Of a stretch of 64,000 nucleotides of DNA, positions 51,601-59,935 are shown in pieces. The notes beneath the pieces are model-generated. The model did no database searches, was not told the origin of the DNA, and worked only from the letters and a program-made list of their open reading frames with translations. A program made the translations under genes and the position numbers. The stretch is from G965212005 sp965212005 (GTDB lineage Bacteria > Pseudomonadota > Gammaproteobacteria > Porifericomitales > Porifericomitaceae): the NCBI GenBank assembly GCA_965212005.1, contig OZ243038.1, positions 1,984,001 to 2,048,000 of the forward strand, written 5' to 3'. Each line of letters opens with the position of its first letter. Within the stretch, counting starts at the first letter, position 1.

Positions 51601-51672
51601 ACCCTCATTATTGTCCCTGTGTTTTACGCACTCTTCTTCCGAGTGCGCGCGGAGGAGGTTGTCCATGCTTAG
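48613..51672 (+). CDS. RND efflux transporter permease
   Basis: 1019 residues with 12 membrane helices and two large periplasmic loops. AcrB-superfamily features: QYPGATPLEVAEEVTEPLE near the N-terminus, the proton-relay aspartate in ALGMMVDNAIVVTEG (helix 4) and FMGFKSAVVIGAMLLITIAA. The C-terminal half has LLSLSGLLIKNAIVLVDQI and RVRPVMMGTLTTVLGVLPL. It exports drugs or other amphiphiles by proton antiport. Compared with AcrB, only one Asp is seen at the usual Asp-Asp pair (V-D-N), as in several less-studied RND groups. Confidence 0.93.
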   Translation: MNLAEFSIKNQLLSVIVIALALGGGWLAYQDMPRFEDPEFTIRTALVITQYPGATPLEVAEEVTEPLERALQQLQEVDDIESTSVYGRSEIKVNIKYEFSPTKADLQLIWTKVRNKVTDAALSLPPGVGTPYVNDDFGDVYGLYYFLTGDGFTPAELRRYAKTLQSEFLQVDGVAKVRLDGALSEAIFVEISQQNLRSLGSSLNNIYQTLEKQNAVVSAGEVDIGEQRLTIRPSGAIDSVEAIQNLLIDTAQDGRLIYLRDVAHVWRGYQTPPSKLYRFNGKPAIALGVSGVLGGNIVKIGNAVEAKLADAETRRPLGMELHQFYNQAQEVQEAMDNFVVNVIAALVIVIVTLLIFMGFKSAVVIGAMLLITIAATLATMQLVDIPMHRISLGALIIALGMMVDNAIVVTEGILVGVGRGEKKLAIAKRIVTQTKWPLLGGTLVGIIAFAPIGFAPGDTAEYTGHLFWVIMLSLLFSWLFAVTLTPLFCFWLFKESAGGTGTEAKENRFFRVYKGFLRTALAGRFLVVAVVIGVFATSMWGFRFVKSGFFPSSTSPQMVVDYWLPQGARIEQTQKDIQEIEAYVRQLDGVVAVETSIGAGGIRYMLIYGPEPSNAAYAQLLVRTEDYRQIDDLLVTVQNHVDQRYPNAQGKVWRFVLGPGGGSKIEATFSGPDPAVLRGLSDQAKAIMVEDGGAISIKDDWRQQVSSIEPIYSHVKGQRAGVSRTDLANAIATNFSGTTVGVYREGDDLIPIVTRAPLNERVSVDDIRDIQVLSSFTGRAVPIGQVIDGFQTVWDSGSLKRLDRVWTIKAQSDPLPSELPSELLGRIRADIEAIPLPPGYALKWDGEYGNSRESNENLASTIPIGFLAMVLTVVILFGKLRQPVVIWLVVPLAFIGVVLGLVVTQTPLEFMAILGLLSLSGLLIKNAIVLVDQIDLEIKEGKARLDAIVNAAASRVRPVMMGTLTTVLGVLPLFFDAFFKSMAVVIVFGLTFATLLTLIIVPVFYALFFRVRAEEVVHA

Positions 51673-53056
51673 TCGAGTTGTGCTCGTTGCCTTCCTGGGA
51701 GCGTTGTTGACGGGTTGCGTGCCCCCGTCGCAAACCGAGGTTGAGGCCGGCGTGGATCATGTGACCGGCGAGGCGTTGCCATCGGTTTCGCAAGCCTGGC
51801 GCACCGCCGGCGTTGAGGGGCCGGTTCAGGTCGGTTGGATCACGTTGTTCAATGACCCTGTGCTCTCCGCGCTGGTGGCCGAGGCGCAGGCCCACAACCT
51901 CAACCTCGCGGTGGCAGCGGCTGGGGTTGAGCAGGCGCAGGCGTTGGCCCGGCAAGCGGGCGCGAGTCTGACGCCGGACCTCAGTCTGACCTTGGGCGCG
52001 ACCCGAGGCGGTCAGCTCGATGGAGATGCGCCAGGGCCGGCCAGTACGCTCAATGCAGGCGTTCAGGTGGCGTGGGAGGCCGATCTGTGGGGCCGGATTC
52101 GCTCCGGGGTAGCGCAGGCCACGGCTTCCGCACAGGCCGCAGCAGCGGACTATCGCTTCGCTCAGTACTCAGTGGCTGCCAATACGGCGATCGCCTATTT
52201 CACGGCAATTGAGGCCAACCTGCAGACACAGATCGCCAAGGACAACCTTGGGGTGCTCGAGAATACCCATCGCATCGTCCAGGCCCAGTACAACGAAGGT
52301 ATGGCGTCGGCCCAGGACCTCGCGCTCTCGAAATCGGACTTCGCCGCGGCTCAAGAGCAGGTCGTGATGCTCGAAGGCGCTTCCCGGGATGCCCTTCGTG
52401 CGCTGGAGCTCTTGCTGGGACGCTACCCGGGCGCGGCCCTGGCCGTTCGGAGCACGCTGCCGGCCGTGCCGGCGGCGGCGCCGACCGGTGTACCATCCGA
52501 GCTCCTGGAGCGTCGTCCGGACCTGGTCTCGGCCGAGCGACGCGTGGCTGCTGCATTTAACGCGGTGAACCAGGCGAAAGCGGCGCGCCTGCCAACGTTG
52601 AGCCTCACCGGAAACCTGGGTGGCACGTCAGGCGAGTTGTCGAATCTGCTCAATCCCGCCAATGTTGCATGGAGTGCGGGGGTCAGCTTGTTGGCGCCGC
52701 TCTTCGACGGCGGTCGGCGCCGCGAGAACGTCACCATCGCCAATGTACAGCAGGAAGCGGCGCTCGCTCAATACGCGGAGGCAGCACTTCGGGCCTTCGC
52801 CGATGTTGAGTCTGCGCTTAATCAAGGTGAAGTTCTTTCCGATCGTAACGATGCGCTTCAGGAAGCCGCAGACCAGGCCGCCAAGGCGTATCGACTCGCC
52901 GAGCTTCGCTACCGGGAAGGCGAGACCAGCTTGATCGATTTGCTAACGATTCAACAACGGGTGATTGGGACGCGGAGTTCGTTGTCGTCGGTACAACGCT
53001 TGTTGCTTCAGCAGCGCGTGAATCTCAATCTCGCCTTGGGCGGCAGCTGGAAGTAG
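51665..53056 (+). CDS. Outer membrane efflux channel lipoprotein (OprM/NodT type)
   Basis: 463 residues; the ATG at 51665 overlaps the permease stop by 8 bases. The lipobox LLTGC is followed by two repeated OEP halves (WITLFNDPVLSALVAEAQAHN, VQVAWEADLWGRIRSGVAQ and ELLERRPDLVSAERRVAAAFNAVNQAKAARLPTLSLTGNLG). It forms the TolC-like exit duct of the tripartite pump. The three-gene operon is complete, GC-rich and intact within an otherwise AT-rich accessory region. Confidence 0.92.
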   Translation: MLSRVVLVAFLGALLTGCVPPSQTEVEAGVDHVTGEALPSVSQAWRTAGVEGPVQVGWITLFNDPVLSALVAEAQAHNLNLAVAAAGVEQAQALARQAGASLTPDLSLTLGATRGGQLDGDAPGPASTLNAGVQVAWEADLWGRIRSGVAQATASAQAAAADYRFAQYSVAANTAIAYFTAIEANLQTQIAKDNLGVLENTHRIVQAQYNEGMASAQDLALSKSDFAAAQEQVVMLEGASRDALRALELLLGRYPGAALAVRSTLPAVPAAAPTGVPSELLERRPDLVSAERRVAAAFNAVNQAKAARLPTLSLTGNLGGTSGELSNLLNPANVAWSAGVSLLAPLFDGGRRRENVTIANVQQEAALAQYAEAALRAFADVESALNQGEVLSDRNDALQEAADQAAKAYRLAELRYREGETSLIDLLTIQQRVIGTRSSLSSVQRLLLQQRVNLNLALGGSWK

Positions 53057-53071
53057 CCTCGCGCTGCAGCC

Positions 53072-53289
53072 GTCTCCCGTCACCAGGTCCGCCTCGAGAG
53101 CTTTCTCGCCTGCACGGTGGGTATGGTCGTCTTCTTTGTTGGTATGAGGCTCAATCGGCGGGTTGCGATCTTGCGCGCCTGCAATATCCCGGAACCTGTA
53201 ACCGGCAGGTGGGCCGCCGTGCGGACCGCACGGTTCTCCATGTTGGGCTCAATATTGAGATCGCCCACTCATATTTTCTTCGTGAGTGA
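53072..53289 (+). pseudogene. Decayed fragment of a GltS-like sodium/glutamate symporter
   Basis: In one frame (around 53081-53205) the translation FLACTVGMVVFFVGMRLNRR then VAILRACNIPEPVTG resembles the first helices of GltS (the N-I-P-E-P-V-x-G motif is typical). In another frame (53233-53286) VLHVGLNIEIAHSYFLRE continues the same alignment, then a stop. A frameshift, missing start and missing remaining 300 residues show a remnant. The rest of 53057-53391 holds nothing else I can support. Confidence 0.5.
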
Positions 53290-53391
53290 GTTCACTTAAC
53301 AGGGCATCAACCTCCGGGCATCTTGAAATCGCACTGGACGTCCGATTACCTGTTACAGATGAAGGAGGTATATGCCTCGGTTTTCTTTTCT

Positions 53392-53703
53392 TTATTTCTT
53401 GTTCAGGAATTTTTCCAGCAATCCCCTGTTGGTGGCAAGCTCCTCTTTTCCTTTATCGGTAATGGCGTAGCGTGCGTATCCGATCCGTTGGAGCAGGCTG
53501 GCCTGGAACAGGCTGGTGATTGCCCCATGTGTTTTGCTGCCGACTTTTGTCCGTCGTTTCGATGGGATCATTGCCTCTCGTTCTTCCTGGGACAGGTTGG
53601 CGTCGTCGGATACTCTTTCTATTGCCTTTTCAGGAATAATGGTCCCCTCATTGCTATAGTTGAGTATCAGGAGTTTCAGGGTTGCTGAGTCGGGCATGGG
53701 CAT
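53392..53703 (-). CDS. Stand-alone Mrr N-terminal-like winged-helix protein
   Basis: 103 residues, ATG at 53703 with AAGGAG about 12 bases upstream. The pattern MPDSATLKLLILNYSNEG, LSQEEREAMIPSKRRTKVGSK, ITSLFQASLLQRIGYARYAITDKGKEEL matches the winged-helix domain found at the N-terminus of Mrr-type restriction enzymes. There the domain recognises DNA and is followed by a PD-(D/E)xK nuclease. Here the protein ends after the domain, and no nuclease frame follows on the minus strand. It may be a small DNA-binding regulator or the remainder of a restriction gene. Confidence 0.65.
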   Translation of the reverse strand: MPMPDSATLKLLILNYSNEGTIIPEKAIERVSDDANLSQEEREAMIPSKRRTKVGSKTHGAITSLFQASLLQRIGYARYAITDKGKEELATNRGLLEKFLNKK

Positions 53704-53965
53704 GTCGTGCTCTCCTTGTGATTTTTGTGAGAGATCAATCGTTTATTGATGAGAATACCATTGTTGCTTATTTTGCATTGAAAATCAACCGTTTACTACT
53801 GCGCGTCCGGGGGGCGGGAAATTGGTGGTCTGAGAAGCCCTGTCGCCGGCGCGTATTTTTCATCTTCAAACGTTTGAAACGTGATACAAGTATTCAGGAT
53901 CAAGCACTTATAGGGCATACCGGTGTCGGGAAATGTTTCAAAAATTGTACACAGGTGGTTCTATT

Positions 53966-54025
53966 GCGCGGGAATAGTGCCGGGACGCCGGCTGCGCGCG
54001 GGAATAGTGCCGGGACGCCGGCTGC
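53966..54025 (+). repeat. Two tandem 30-bp repeats upstream of carA
   Basis: Units 53966-53995 and 53996-54025 are identical; each begins GCGCGGGAATAG and ends CGCCGGCTGC. They are GC-rich and contain CCGGGACGCCGG, able to form a small stem. They lie in the 453-bp gap 53704-54156, which otherwise has no gene that I can support. Confidence 0.85.
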
Positions 54026-54156
54026 CGGCGCCGTCCCGGGCGCAGTGGCGTGCGAGGCGCTGGTCACGGAACGGCCCTTCGGTATAAAATCCGTGCCCGA
54101 TGGGTCCCGGCATCACCTTGCGGACCTGCCCGTTGGTTTGTTGAATGGAGGGAGGA

Positions 54157-55296
54157 TTGAATCGGCCACAGGCGATCCTGGCATTGGAAGACGAGTCTGT
54201 TTTCCATGGCTATTCCATAGGTGCCCTGGGACAGGGCATGGGGGAGGTGGTATTCAATACTGCAGCGACCGGCTACCAGGAAATCCTCACGGATCCGTCC
54301 TATTGTCGTCAGATCGTCGCTTTTACGCAGCCCCATATCGGCAACGTCGGCACCAATGAGGAAGACGCGGAGTCCGACCGGATTTACGTTAGCGCCCTGG
54401 TGGTGCGCTCTTTTTCGGAATTATGCAGTAATTGGCGCAGCCGTGAGTCCCTGGACGACTACTTGCAGCGCCACGGTATCGTTGGTATCACGCAGGTCGA
54501 TACCCGCCGCCTGACCGTCTTGCTGCGCGAGCGGGGAGCCTTGCGGGGCTGCATCATGCCGGGAGGGGAGGGGCAGGCGGCGGCCGCGGTGGAGTCCGCC
54601 CGGCGCGTTCCGCGTTTGGACGGGCTCGATTTGACCGGTGAGGTGGGTACCCGCACGGCTTACGAATGGCGCGAAGGCGGGTGGCGGGTTCCGGAGTCGG
54701 CAAAGCCCGATGGCGGCCCGTGGCGGGTGTTTGTCTATGATTACGGCGTCAAGCGCAATATTCTGCGTATTTTGACGGACTTGGGGAGCCAAGTAACGGT
54801 GGTACCGCCGCGCACTCCGGCCGTTGAGCTGCTGCGCGAACACCCGGAGGGTATTTTCCTCTCCAATGGTCCCGGCGACCCGGCCCCCTGCGACTATGCG
54901 GTCGAAAACATCCGCTCCCTGCTCGCCGCCCGGGTACCTACCTTCGGTATTTGTCTGGGGCATCAGCTGCTGGCTCTGGCGGAAGGGGCGCAAACGGTGA
55001 AGATGAAGTTCGGTCATCATGGTGCCAATCACCCCGTGCAGGATCTGGAAAGCGGAAGAGTATTGATCAGCAGCCAAAACCACGGTTTTACCGTGGAGGA
55101 ACGCAGTTTGCCGGCTACCTTGCGCGTGACGCACCGCTCCCTGTTCGATGGCACGGTACAGGGCGTATGCCACGTCAAGGCTCCCGCCGCTGGGTTCCAG
55201 GGGCATCCCGAGGCTAGTCCCGGACCGCATGACGTGAGCCCGATCTTTCAGCGTTTCATCGACTTCATGCGTCAGCGCCGGCGGACGACCGCGTAG
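54157..55296 (+). CDS. carA: Carbamoyl-phosphate synthase small chain
   Basis: About 379 residues. I favour the TTG at 54157, because GGAGGGAGGA lies directly before it and the length then equals E. coli CarA; an ATG at 54145 would place the ribosome site inside the gene. GEVVFNTAATGYQEILTDPSY and PHIGNVGTNEEDAES are diagnostic. The glutaminase has the nucleophile Cys in FGICLGHQLLALA and His-Glu in QGHPEASPGPHD. It supplies ammonia to CarB for arginine and pyrimidine synthesis. Confidence 0.95.
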   Translation: MNRPQAILALEDESVFHGYSIGALGQGMGEVVFNTAATGYQEILTDPSYCRQIVAFTQPHIGNVGTNEEDAESDRIYVSALVVRSFSELCSNWRSRESLDDYLQRHGIVGITQVDTRRLTVLLRERGALRGCIMPGGEGQAAAAVESARRVPRLDGLDLTGEVGTRTAYEWREGGWRVPESAKPDGGPWRVFVYDYGVKRNILRILTDLGSQVTVVPPRTPAVELLREHPEGIFLSNGPGDPAPCDYAVENIRSLLAARVPTFGICLGHQLLALAEGAQTVKMKFGHHGANHPVQDLESGRVLISSQNHGFTVEERSLPATLRVTHRSLFDGTVQGVCHVKAPAAGFQGHPEASPGPHDVSPIFQRFIDFMRQRRRTTA

Positions 55297-55304
55297 CATT
55301 CATT

Positions 55305-58300
55305 ATGCCCCGGTGCACTGATTTCGATTCTGTTTTGATCATCGGCGCGGGTCCGATCGTGATCGGGCAGGCCTGTGAGTTCGATTATTCCGGCACCCAG
55401 GCTTGCCGCGCCCTGAAGGAGGAGGGCTACCGCGTTATTTTGGTCAACTCTAATCCCGCCACGATCATGACCGATCCGGAGCTCGCTGACGCTACCTACG
55501 TGGAGCCGCTGCATTGGCAAAGTGTGGCTGAGATCATCAAAAATGAGCGTCCGGGCGCCCTGCTGCCGACCATGGGCGGGCAAACCGGACTGAACTGTGC
55601 CCTGGAGTTGGATCGACAGGGCGTACTGCAGGAGCATGGCGTGGTGCTGATCGGAGCCTGCCGTGAATCCATTATCAAGGCGGAAGACCGGGATCAGTTC
55701 GGGCAAGCCATGCGCCGGATCGGCTTGACTATACCCGACTCTTTCGCCGTCTCCAGCATGGATCAGGCCTGGCAGTGCCATGAAAAGATCGGTTACCCGG
55801 TCATCATACGTCCGTCCTTTACGCTGGGAGGCAGCGGTGCTGGCGTGGCCCGCAACCGCGAAGAGTTCGCCGAGTTGTGCGAGTACGGCCTGGATGTTTC
55901 GCCCAGTCACGAAGTTTTGTTGGAGCGCTCGGTGCTGGGCTGGAAAGAGTACGAGTTGGAAGTGGTGCGAGACCGGGCCGACAACTGCATCATCGTATGT
56001 TCCATAGAGAACTTGGATCCAATGGGGTTGCACACCGGTGATTCCATTACCGTGACTCCGGCGCAGACGCTGACCGACAAGGAGTATCAGCGCATGCGCA
56101 ACGCTGCCATTGCAATCCTGCGCGAGATCGGCGTGGACACCGGAGGTTCCAACGTACAGTTCGCGATCAACCCGGAGGACGGGCAGATGGTGGTCATTGA
56201 GATGAATCCGCGCGTCTCACGATCTTCCTCGCTGGCTTCCAAGGCGACCGGATTTCCGATTGCCCGGGTGGCGGCCAAACTGGCAGTTGGATACACGCTG
56301 GATGAACTGGCTAACGAGATTACCGCCGGTGCCACGCCTGCTTCGTTTGAGCCCGTGATCGACTATGTGGTGACCAAGATCCCGCGTTTCGATTTTGAAA
56401 AATTTCCGCAGGCTGATGATCGTTTAACCACGCAGATGAAGTCCGTTGGCGAGGTCATGGCGATAGGCCGTTCCTTTCAGGAATCGCTGCAAAAAGCCAT
56501 GCGCAGTCTGGAGACCGGGGTACTGGGCCTGGATGAACAGATTCAAGACCCCAAGCCGGATGACCTGGCGGGCATTCGCCGTGAACTGCAGGCACCGGGC
56601 AGCAATCGCCTGTGGTACGTGGCGGACGCGTTCCGCCACGGTATGAGCCGGGAAGAGGTGTACCAGCACACCCGCATTGACCACTGGTTCCTGTTCCAAA
56701 TCCAGGACCTGGTGAAAGAGGAGAAACTCGTGCGCAAGGAAGGCGAGGCGGGGTTGAGTGCGGAGCGCATGCGCGACCTTAAGCGCAAAGGGTTTTCTGA
56801 TGCGCGGTTGGCAGCGCTGTTGAGAATGAGTGCTGCGTGGCTGCGCGAATTGCGCCTGTCCCTGGGGGTGCGTCCTTCCTATCTGCGAGTTGATTCCTGC
56901 GCCGCCGAATTTGCCACGAACACGGCTTATCTCTATTCCAGTTACGAGAATCACTGCGAGGCGGCAGTGGATGATCGGCACAAGATCATGATCCTGGGAG
57001 GAGGACCTAACCGCATCGGCCAGGGCATTGAGTTTGACTATTGCTGCGTGCACGCGGCGCTGGCGCTGCGGGAGGAGGGCTATGAGACCATCATGGTCAA
57101 CTGCAACCCGGAGACGGTGTCTACTGATTATGATATTTCCGATCGCCTGTATTTTGAGCCGTTGACGCTGGAGGACGTGTTGTCGATTGCGGAATTGGAA
57201 CGGCCGGAAGGGATCATAGCCCAGTACGGCGGGCAGACACCGCTGAAACTGGCCCGTCCCCTGGAACAGGCGGGATTTCAGATCATCGGTACCTCTCCCG
57301 AATCGATTGACCTGGCCGAAGATCGCGCACGCTTCCAGCAATTGCTGAAGCGCCTGCGTTTGCAACAGCCTTCCAATCGCATCGTGCGCACCGCCGAGCA
57401 AGCCCTGCGGCAGGCGCGGGAGATCGGTTACCCACTACTGGTGCGTCCATCTTATGTACTGGGCGGGAGGGCGATGGCGCTGGTTTGTAATGAGCAGGAA
57501 TTGAAGACTTACCTGAAAACGGCTTCCCGATGCCTGGACGGAGGACCCGTGCTGCTGGATTGTTTCCTGCAGGACGCCGTTGAAGTGGACGTGGACGCCG
57601 TGGCGGACGGGAAGGAGGGGCTCATCGGCGCAGTGATGGAGCACATTGAGCAGGCCGGTATTCATTCCGGAGATTCCGCTTGCTGCCTGCCACCGCATAA
57701 ATTGTCGTCGGCCATTCAAGAGCGCTTGATCGGGCAAGTGCGCCTGCTGGCCGCCGAACTGAAGGTGGTGGGTCTGATCAACGTGCAGTTCGCCATCCAG
57801 GATCAACAGATTTATCTGCTCGAAGTGAACCCCCGCGCCTCCCGCACGGTCCCCTTCATCTCCAAGGCGACCGGCGTCCCCCTGGCACGGGTGGCGGCGC
57901 GCTGCATGGTCGGAATTAGCCTGCAAAGGCAGGGGTTGAGCGGCTTTCTGCAGCCCGCACATTACGCGGTCAAAGAGGCGGTGTTCCCATTTAACAAGCT
58001 GCCCGGCGTGGACCCCTTGCTCGGCCCGGAAATGCTCTCCACCGGCGAAGTCATGGGAATCGGCAAGAGTTTTGCGCAAGCCTTCTACAAGGCGGCGCAG
58101 GCCGTGCACCAGGAGCTGCCCGATTCAGGACTGGCTTTTTTCAGCGTGCGGGACGTGGACAAGCCTGCCGCTTGCCGGATCGGCGAAGCTTTGAGCGCCA
58201 TGGGCTTTTGCTTATGCGCGACTCGAGGGACTGCCAGGGCGTTGCGCAAACACGGTTTGGAGTGCCGGATGGTGAACAAGGTGCTTGAGGGCCCGCCGCA

Positions 58301-58565
58301 CATCGTGACTATGCTGCAAAACGATGAGATTTGTTTTATTGTCAATACTACCGAAGGTAGACAGGCCATTGCCGATTCCTACACGATTCGGCGCACCGCT
58401 CTGCAGCGTAACGTATTTTATACCACCACGATCGCAGGAGCGGATGCCATGATGCAGGCGATCCGCGCCGGCGGTTCCGGGTCGGTCGTGTGTTTACAGC
58501 AGTTATATGAGACCAAGCAGGGAGGGGAAGAAGAAAATGAGCGATCGATGTTTGCTGACCGCTGA
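55305..58565 (+). CDS. carB: Carbamoyl-phosphate synthase large chain
   Basis: 1086 residues with the two homologous ATP-grasp halves. The first is GPIVIGQACEFDYSGTQACRAL, RPSFTLGGSGAG, VQFAINPEDGQMVVIEMNPR. The second is GGGPNRIGQGIEFDYCCVHAALAL, RPSYVLGGRAM, INVQFAIQDQQIYLLEVNPRASRT. The C-terminal MGS-like allosteric domain (NDEICFIVNTTEGRQAIADSYTIRR) binds UMP and ornithine. It starts 8 bases after carA and its 3' end overlaps greA by 29 bases. Confidence 0.96.
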   Translation: MPRCTDFDSVLIIGAGPIVIGQACEFDYSGTQACRALKEEGYRVILVNSNPATIMTDPELADATYVEPLHWQSVAEIIKNERPGALLPTMGGQTGLNCALELDRQGVLQEHGVVLIGACRESIIKAEDRDQFGQAMRRIGLTIPDSFAVSSMDQAWQCHEKIGYPVIIRPSFTLGGSGAGVARNREEFAELCEYGLDVSPSHEVLLERSVLGWKEYELEVVRDRADNCIIVCSIENLDPMGLHTGDSITVTPAQTLTDKEYQRMRNAAIAILREIGVDTGGSNVQFAINPEDGQMVVIEMNPRVSRSSSLASKATGFPIARVAAKLAVGYTLDELANEITAGATPASFEPVIDYVVTKIPRFDFEKFPQADDRLTTQMKSVGEVMAIGRSFQESLQKAMRSLETGVLGLDEQIQDPKPDDLAGIRRELQAPGSNRLWYVADAFRHGMSREEVYQHTRIDHWFLFQIQDLVKEEKLVRKEGEAGLSAERMRDLKRKGFSDARLAALLRMSAAWLRELRLSLGVRPSYLRVDSCAAEFATNTAYLYSSYENHCEAAVDDRHKIMILGGGPNRIGQGIEFDYCCVHAALALREEGYETIMVNCNPETVSTDYDISDRLYFEPLTLEDVLSIAELERPEGIIAQYGGQTPLKLARPLEQAGFQIIGTSPESIDLAEDRARFQQLLKRLRLQQPSNRIVRTAEQALRQAREIGYPLLVRPSYVLGGRAMALVCNEQELKTYLKTASRCLDGGPVLLDCFLQDAVEVDVDAVADGKEGLIGAVMEHIEQAGIHSGDSACCLPPHKLSSAIQERLIGQVRLLAAELKVVGLINVQFAIQDQQIYLLEVNPRASRTVPFISKATGVPLARVAARCMVGISLQRQGLSGFLQPAHYAVKEAVFPFNKLPGVDPLLGPEMLSTGEVMGIGKSFAQAFYKAAQAVHQELPDSGLAFFSVRDVDKPAACRIGEALSAMGFCLCATRGTARALRKHGLECRMVNKVLEGPPHIVTMLQNDEICFIVNTTEGRQAIADSYTIRRTALQRNVFYTTTIAGADAMMQAIRAGGSGSVVCLQQLYETKQGGEEENERSMFADR

Positions 58566-59022
58566 GGGAGCGAAAGCGCTACGCCTGCGGGTGGAGCGGA
58601 TGAAAGGGGAGGATCGTCCGCGCTTGTCTCAGGCGATCGCCGAGGCGCGTGCCCACGGTGACCTGAAAGAGAACGCCGAATACCACGCCGCCCGCGAGGA
58701 ACAGAGTTTCCTGGAAGCTCGTATCGCCGAGTTGGAAGGGGTACTGGCAAAGGCACAGATCATCGACGTATCCAACCTGGATGCCGGCGGCCGCGTAGTA
58801 TTCGGCAGCACCGTGGAATTACTGCGTCCGGACGGCAAGAAGGGGAAACGGATCTGCTACCGGATCGTAGGCGAGGCCGAGGCTGACATAGAGCAGATGC
58901 GGATTTCTATCTCTTCACCTATTGCCCGCGCCTTAATCGGCAAGGAAGCGGGTGACGAGGTGGAAGTGCAAACTCCAGGTGGTTGCAGCAGCTATGAGAT
59001 CGTGAGTGTGCGCTATGAGTGA
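58537..59022 (+). CDS. greA: Transcription elongation factor GreA
   Basis: 161 residues from the ATG at 58537, which follows GGAGGGGAAG. The N-terminal coiled coil has the acidic tip in HGDLKENAEYHAAREEQSF, and the FKBP-like C-terminal part contains GSTVELLRPDGKKGKRICYRIVGEAEAD and SPIARALIGKEAGDEVEVQTPGG. It rescues backtracked RNA polymerase. carAB-greA-rlmE order is conserved in many proteobacteria. Confidence 0.95.
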   Translation: MSDRCLLTAEGAKALRLRVERMKGEDRPRLSQAIAEARAHGDLKENAEYHAAREEQSFLEARIAELEGVLAKAQIIDVSNLDAGGRVVFGSTVELLRPDGKKGKRICYRIVGEAEADIEQMRISISSPIARALIGKEAGDEVEVQTPGGCSSYEIVSVRYE

Positions 59023-59181
59023 CATTTGCCCGGCGGCTTTGGTACCGGCGGCCCGCCGGATTGCGGGCATCCTTGCCGCCGCACCCGGCCGGGAAATTGT
59101 CCGTGCACCGACTGCCTGACAGGCAACAGGAGCCGGGTGGGGTCCGTGGCGGCCGAATGGAGCGCCGCCTTTTGATCACAG

Positions 59182-59847
59182 ATGAAGTCTAAGCGGGCGG
59201 CGTCCGCGACCGGCTGCGATGCCCGCAAACGGACTGCCCGGGCATCCGGCGGGCGGCGGCCTGATTTCTACGCCAGCCAGGCGCAGGCCGCAGGCTATCG
59301 CTCACGCGCCGTCTATAAGCTGATGGAGATCGACCGGCGCGACCAGTTATTAAAACCCGGCTACTGTGTGCTCGATCTGGGCGCCGCGCCCGGCAGTTGG
59401 TCGCAATACGCCGCCGCGCAGACGAGGCCGGCCGGATGGGTTCTGTCGGTTGACTCCGTTCCCATACAGCCTATTCCCGGCGTACAGTTGTTGCAGGCGG
59501 ACGTTACTGCTCCCGAGGCGCTACGGCAGTGCCGGAAAATCCTGGGCGCCCGGCGCTGCGATTTGGTTCTGTCGGATCTGTCTCCCGGCCTGAGCGGCAT
59601 CCGCGACGCCGACCAGGCCCGCATGCGTGTTTTGGCAGAGCAGGCCCTGCGTTTCGCACGGGAATTGTTGAGTCCGAACGGACGCCTGTTGATCAAGCTG
59701 TTTCACGGATCCGAGTGTGAACCGTTTCGCGCCTTGCTGCGGCGGGATTTTGGACGCGTTCTGGTACGCAAGCCCCGCGCTTCACGGGCCCCCTCGCGGG
59801 AGATTTATCTGCTCGCCCGCGAGCCTATAGGCTGCGCGGCGCATTGA
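59182..59847 (+). CDS. rlmE: 23S rRNA 2'-O-methyltransferase RlmE (FtsJ)
   Basis: 221 residues. The catalytic tetrad K46 (SRAVYKLMEID), D132 (LVLSDLSPGLSG), K172 (LLIKLFHG) and E207 (SREIYLLAR) is offset by exactly 8 from the E. coli residues K38, D124, K164 and E199. The SAM loop is VLDLGAAPGSWSQYA. It methylates U2552 of 23S rRNA. ftsH, which usually follows, is absent; the next gene is convergent. The 159 bp between greA and rlmE contains no yhbY-like gene. Confidence 0.93.
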   Translation: MKSKRAASATGCDARKRTARASGGRRPDFYASQAQAAGYRSRAVYKLMEIDRRDQLLKPGYCVLDLGAAPGSWSQYAAAQTRPAGWVLSVDSVPIQPIPGVQLLQADVTAPEALRQCRKILGARRCDLVLSDLSPGLSGIRDADQARMRVLAEQALRFARELLSPNGRLLIKLFHGSECEPFRALLRRDFGRVLVRKPRASRAPSREIYLLAREPIGCAAH

Positions 59848-59935
59848 CGGGGCAGCCCGGAGAATATTTTCCGGCGCTTGCGCACCGGTTGCGGGGATGA
59901 CGAGTCGGTCGCGATTTCCGTTCCGGTGCCGCTGC

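Noticed and set aside
53362..53470. Perfect AAGGAGGT before an ATG at 53372 with a 32-codon plus-strand frame
   Set aside because: It lies antisense across the end of the Mrr-like gene, the spacing is only 3 bases, and the peptide is low complexity; chance is more likely.
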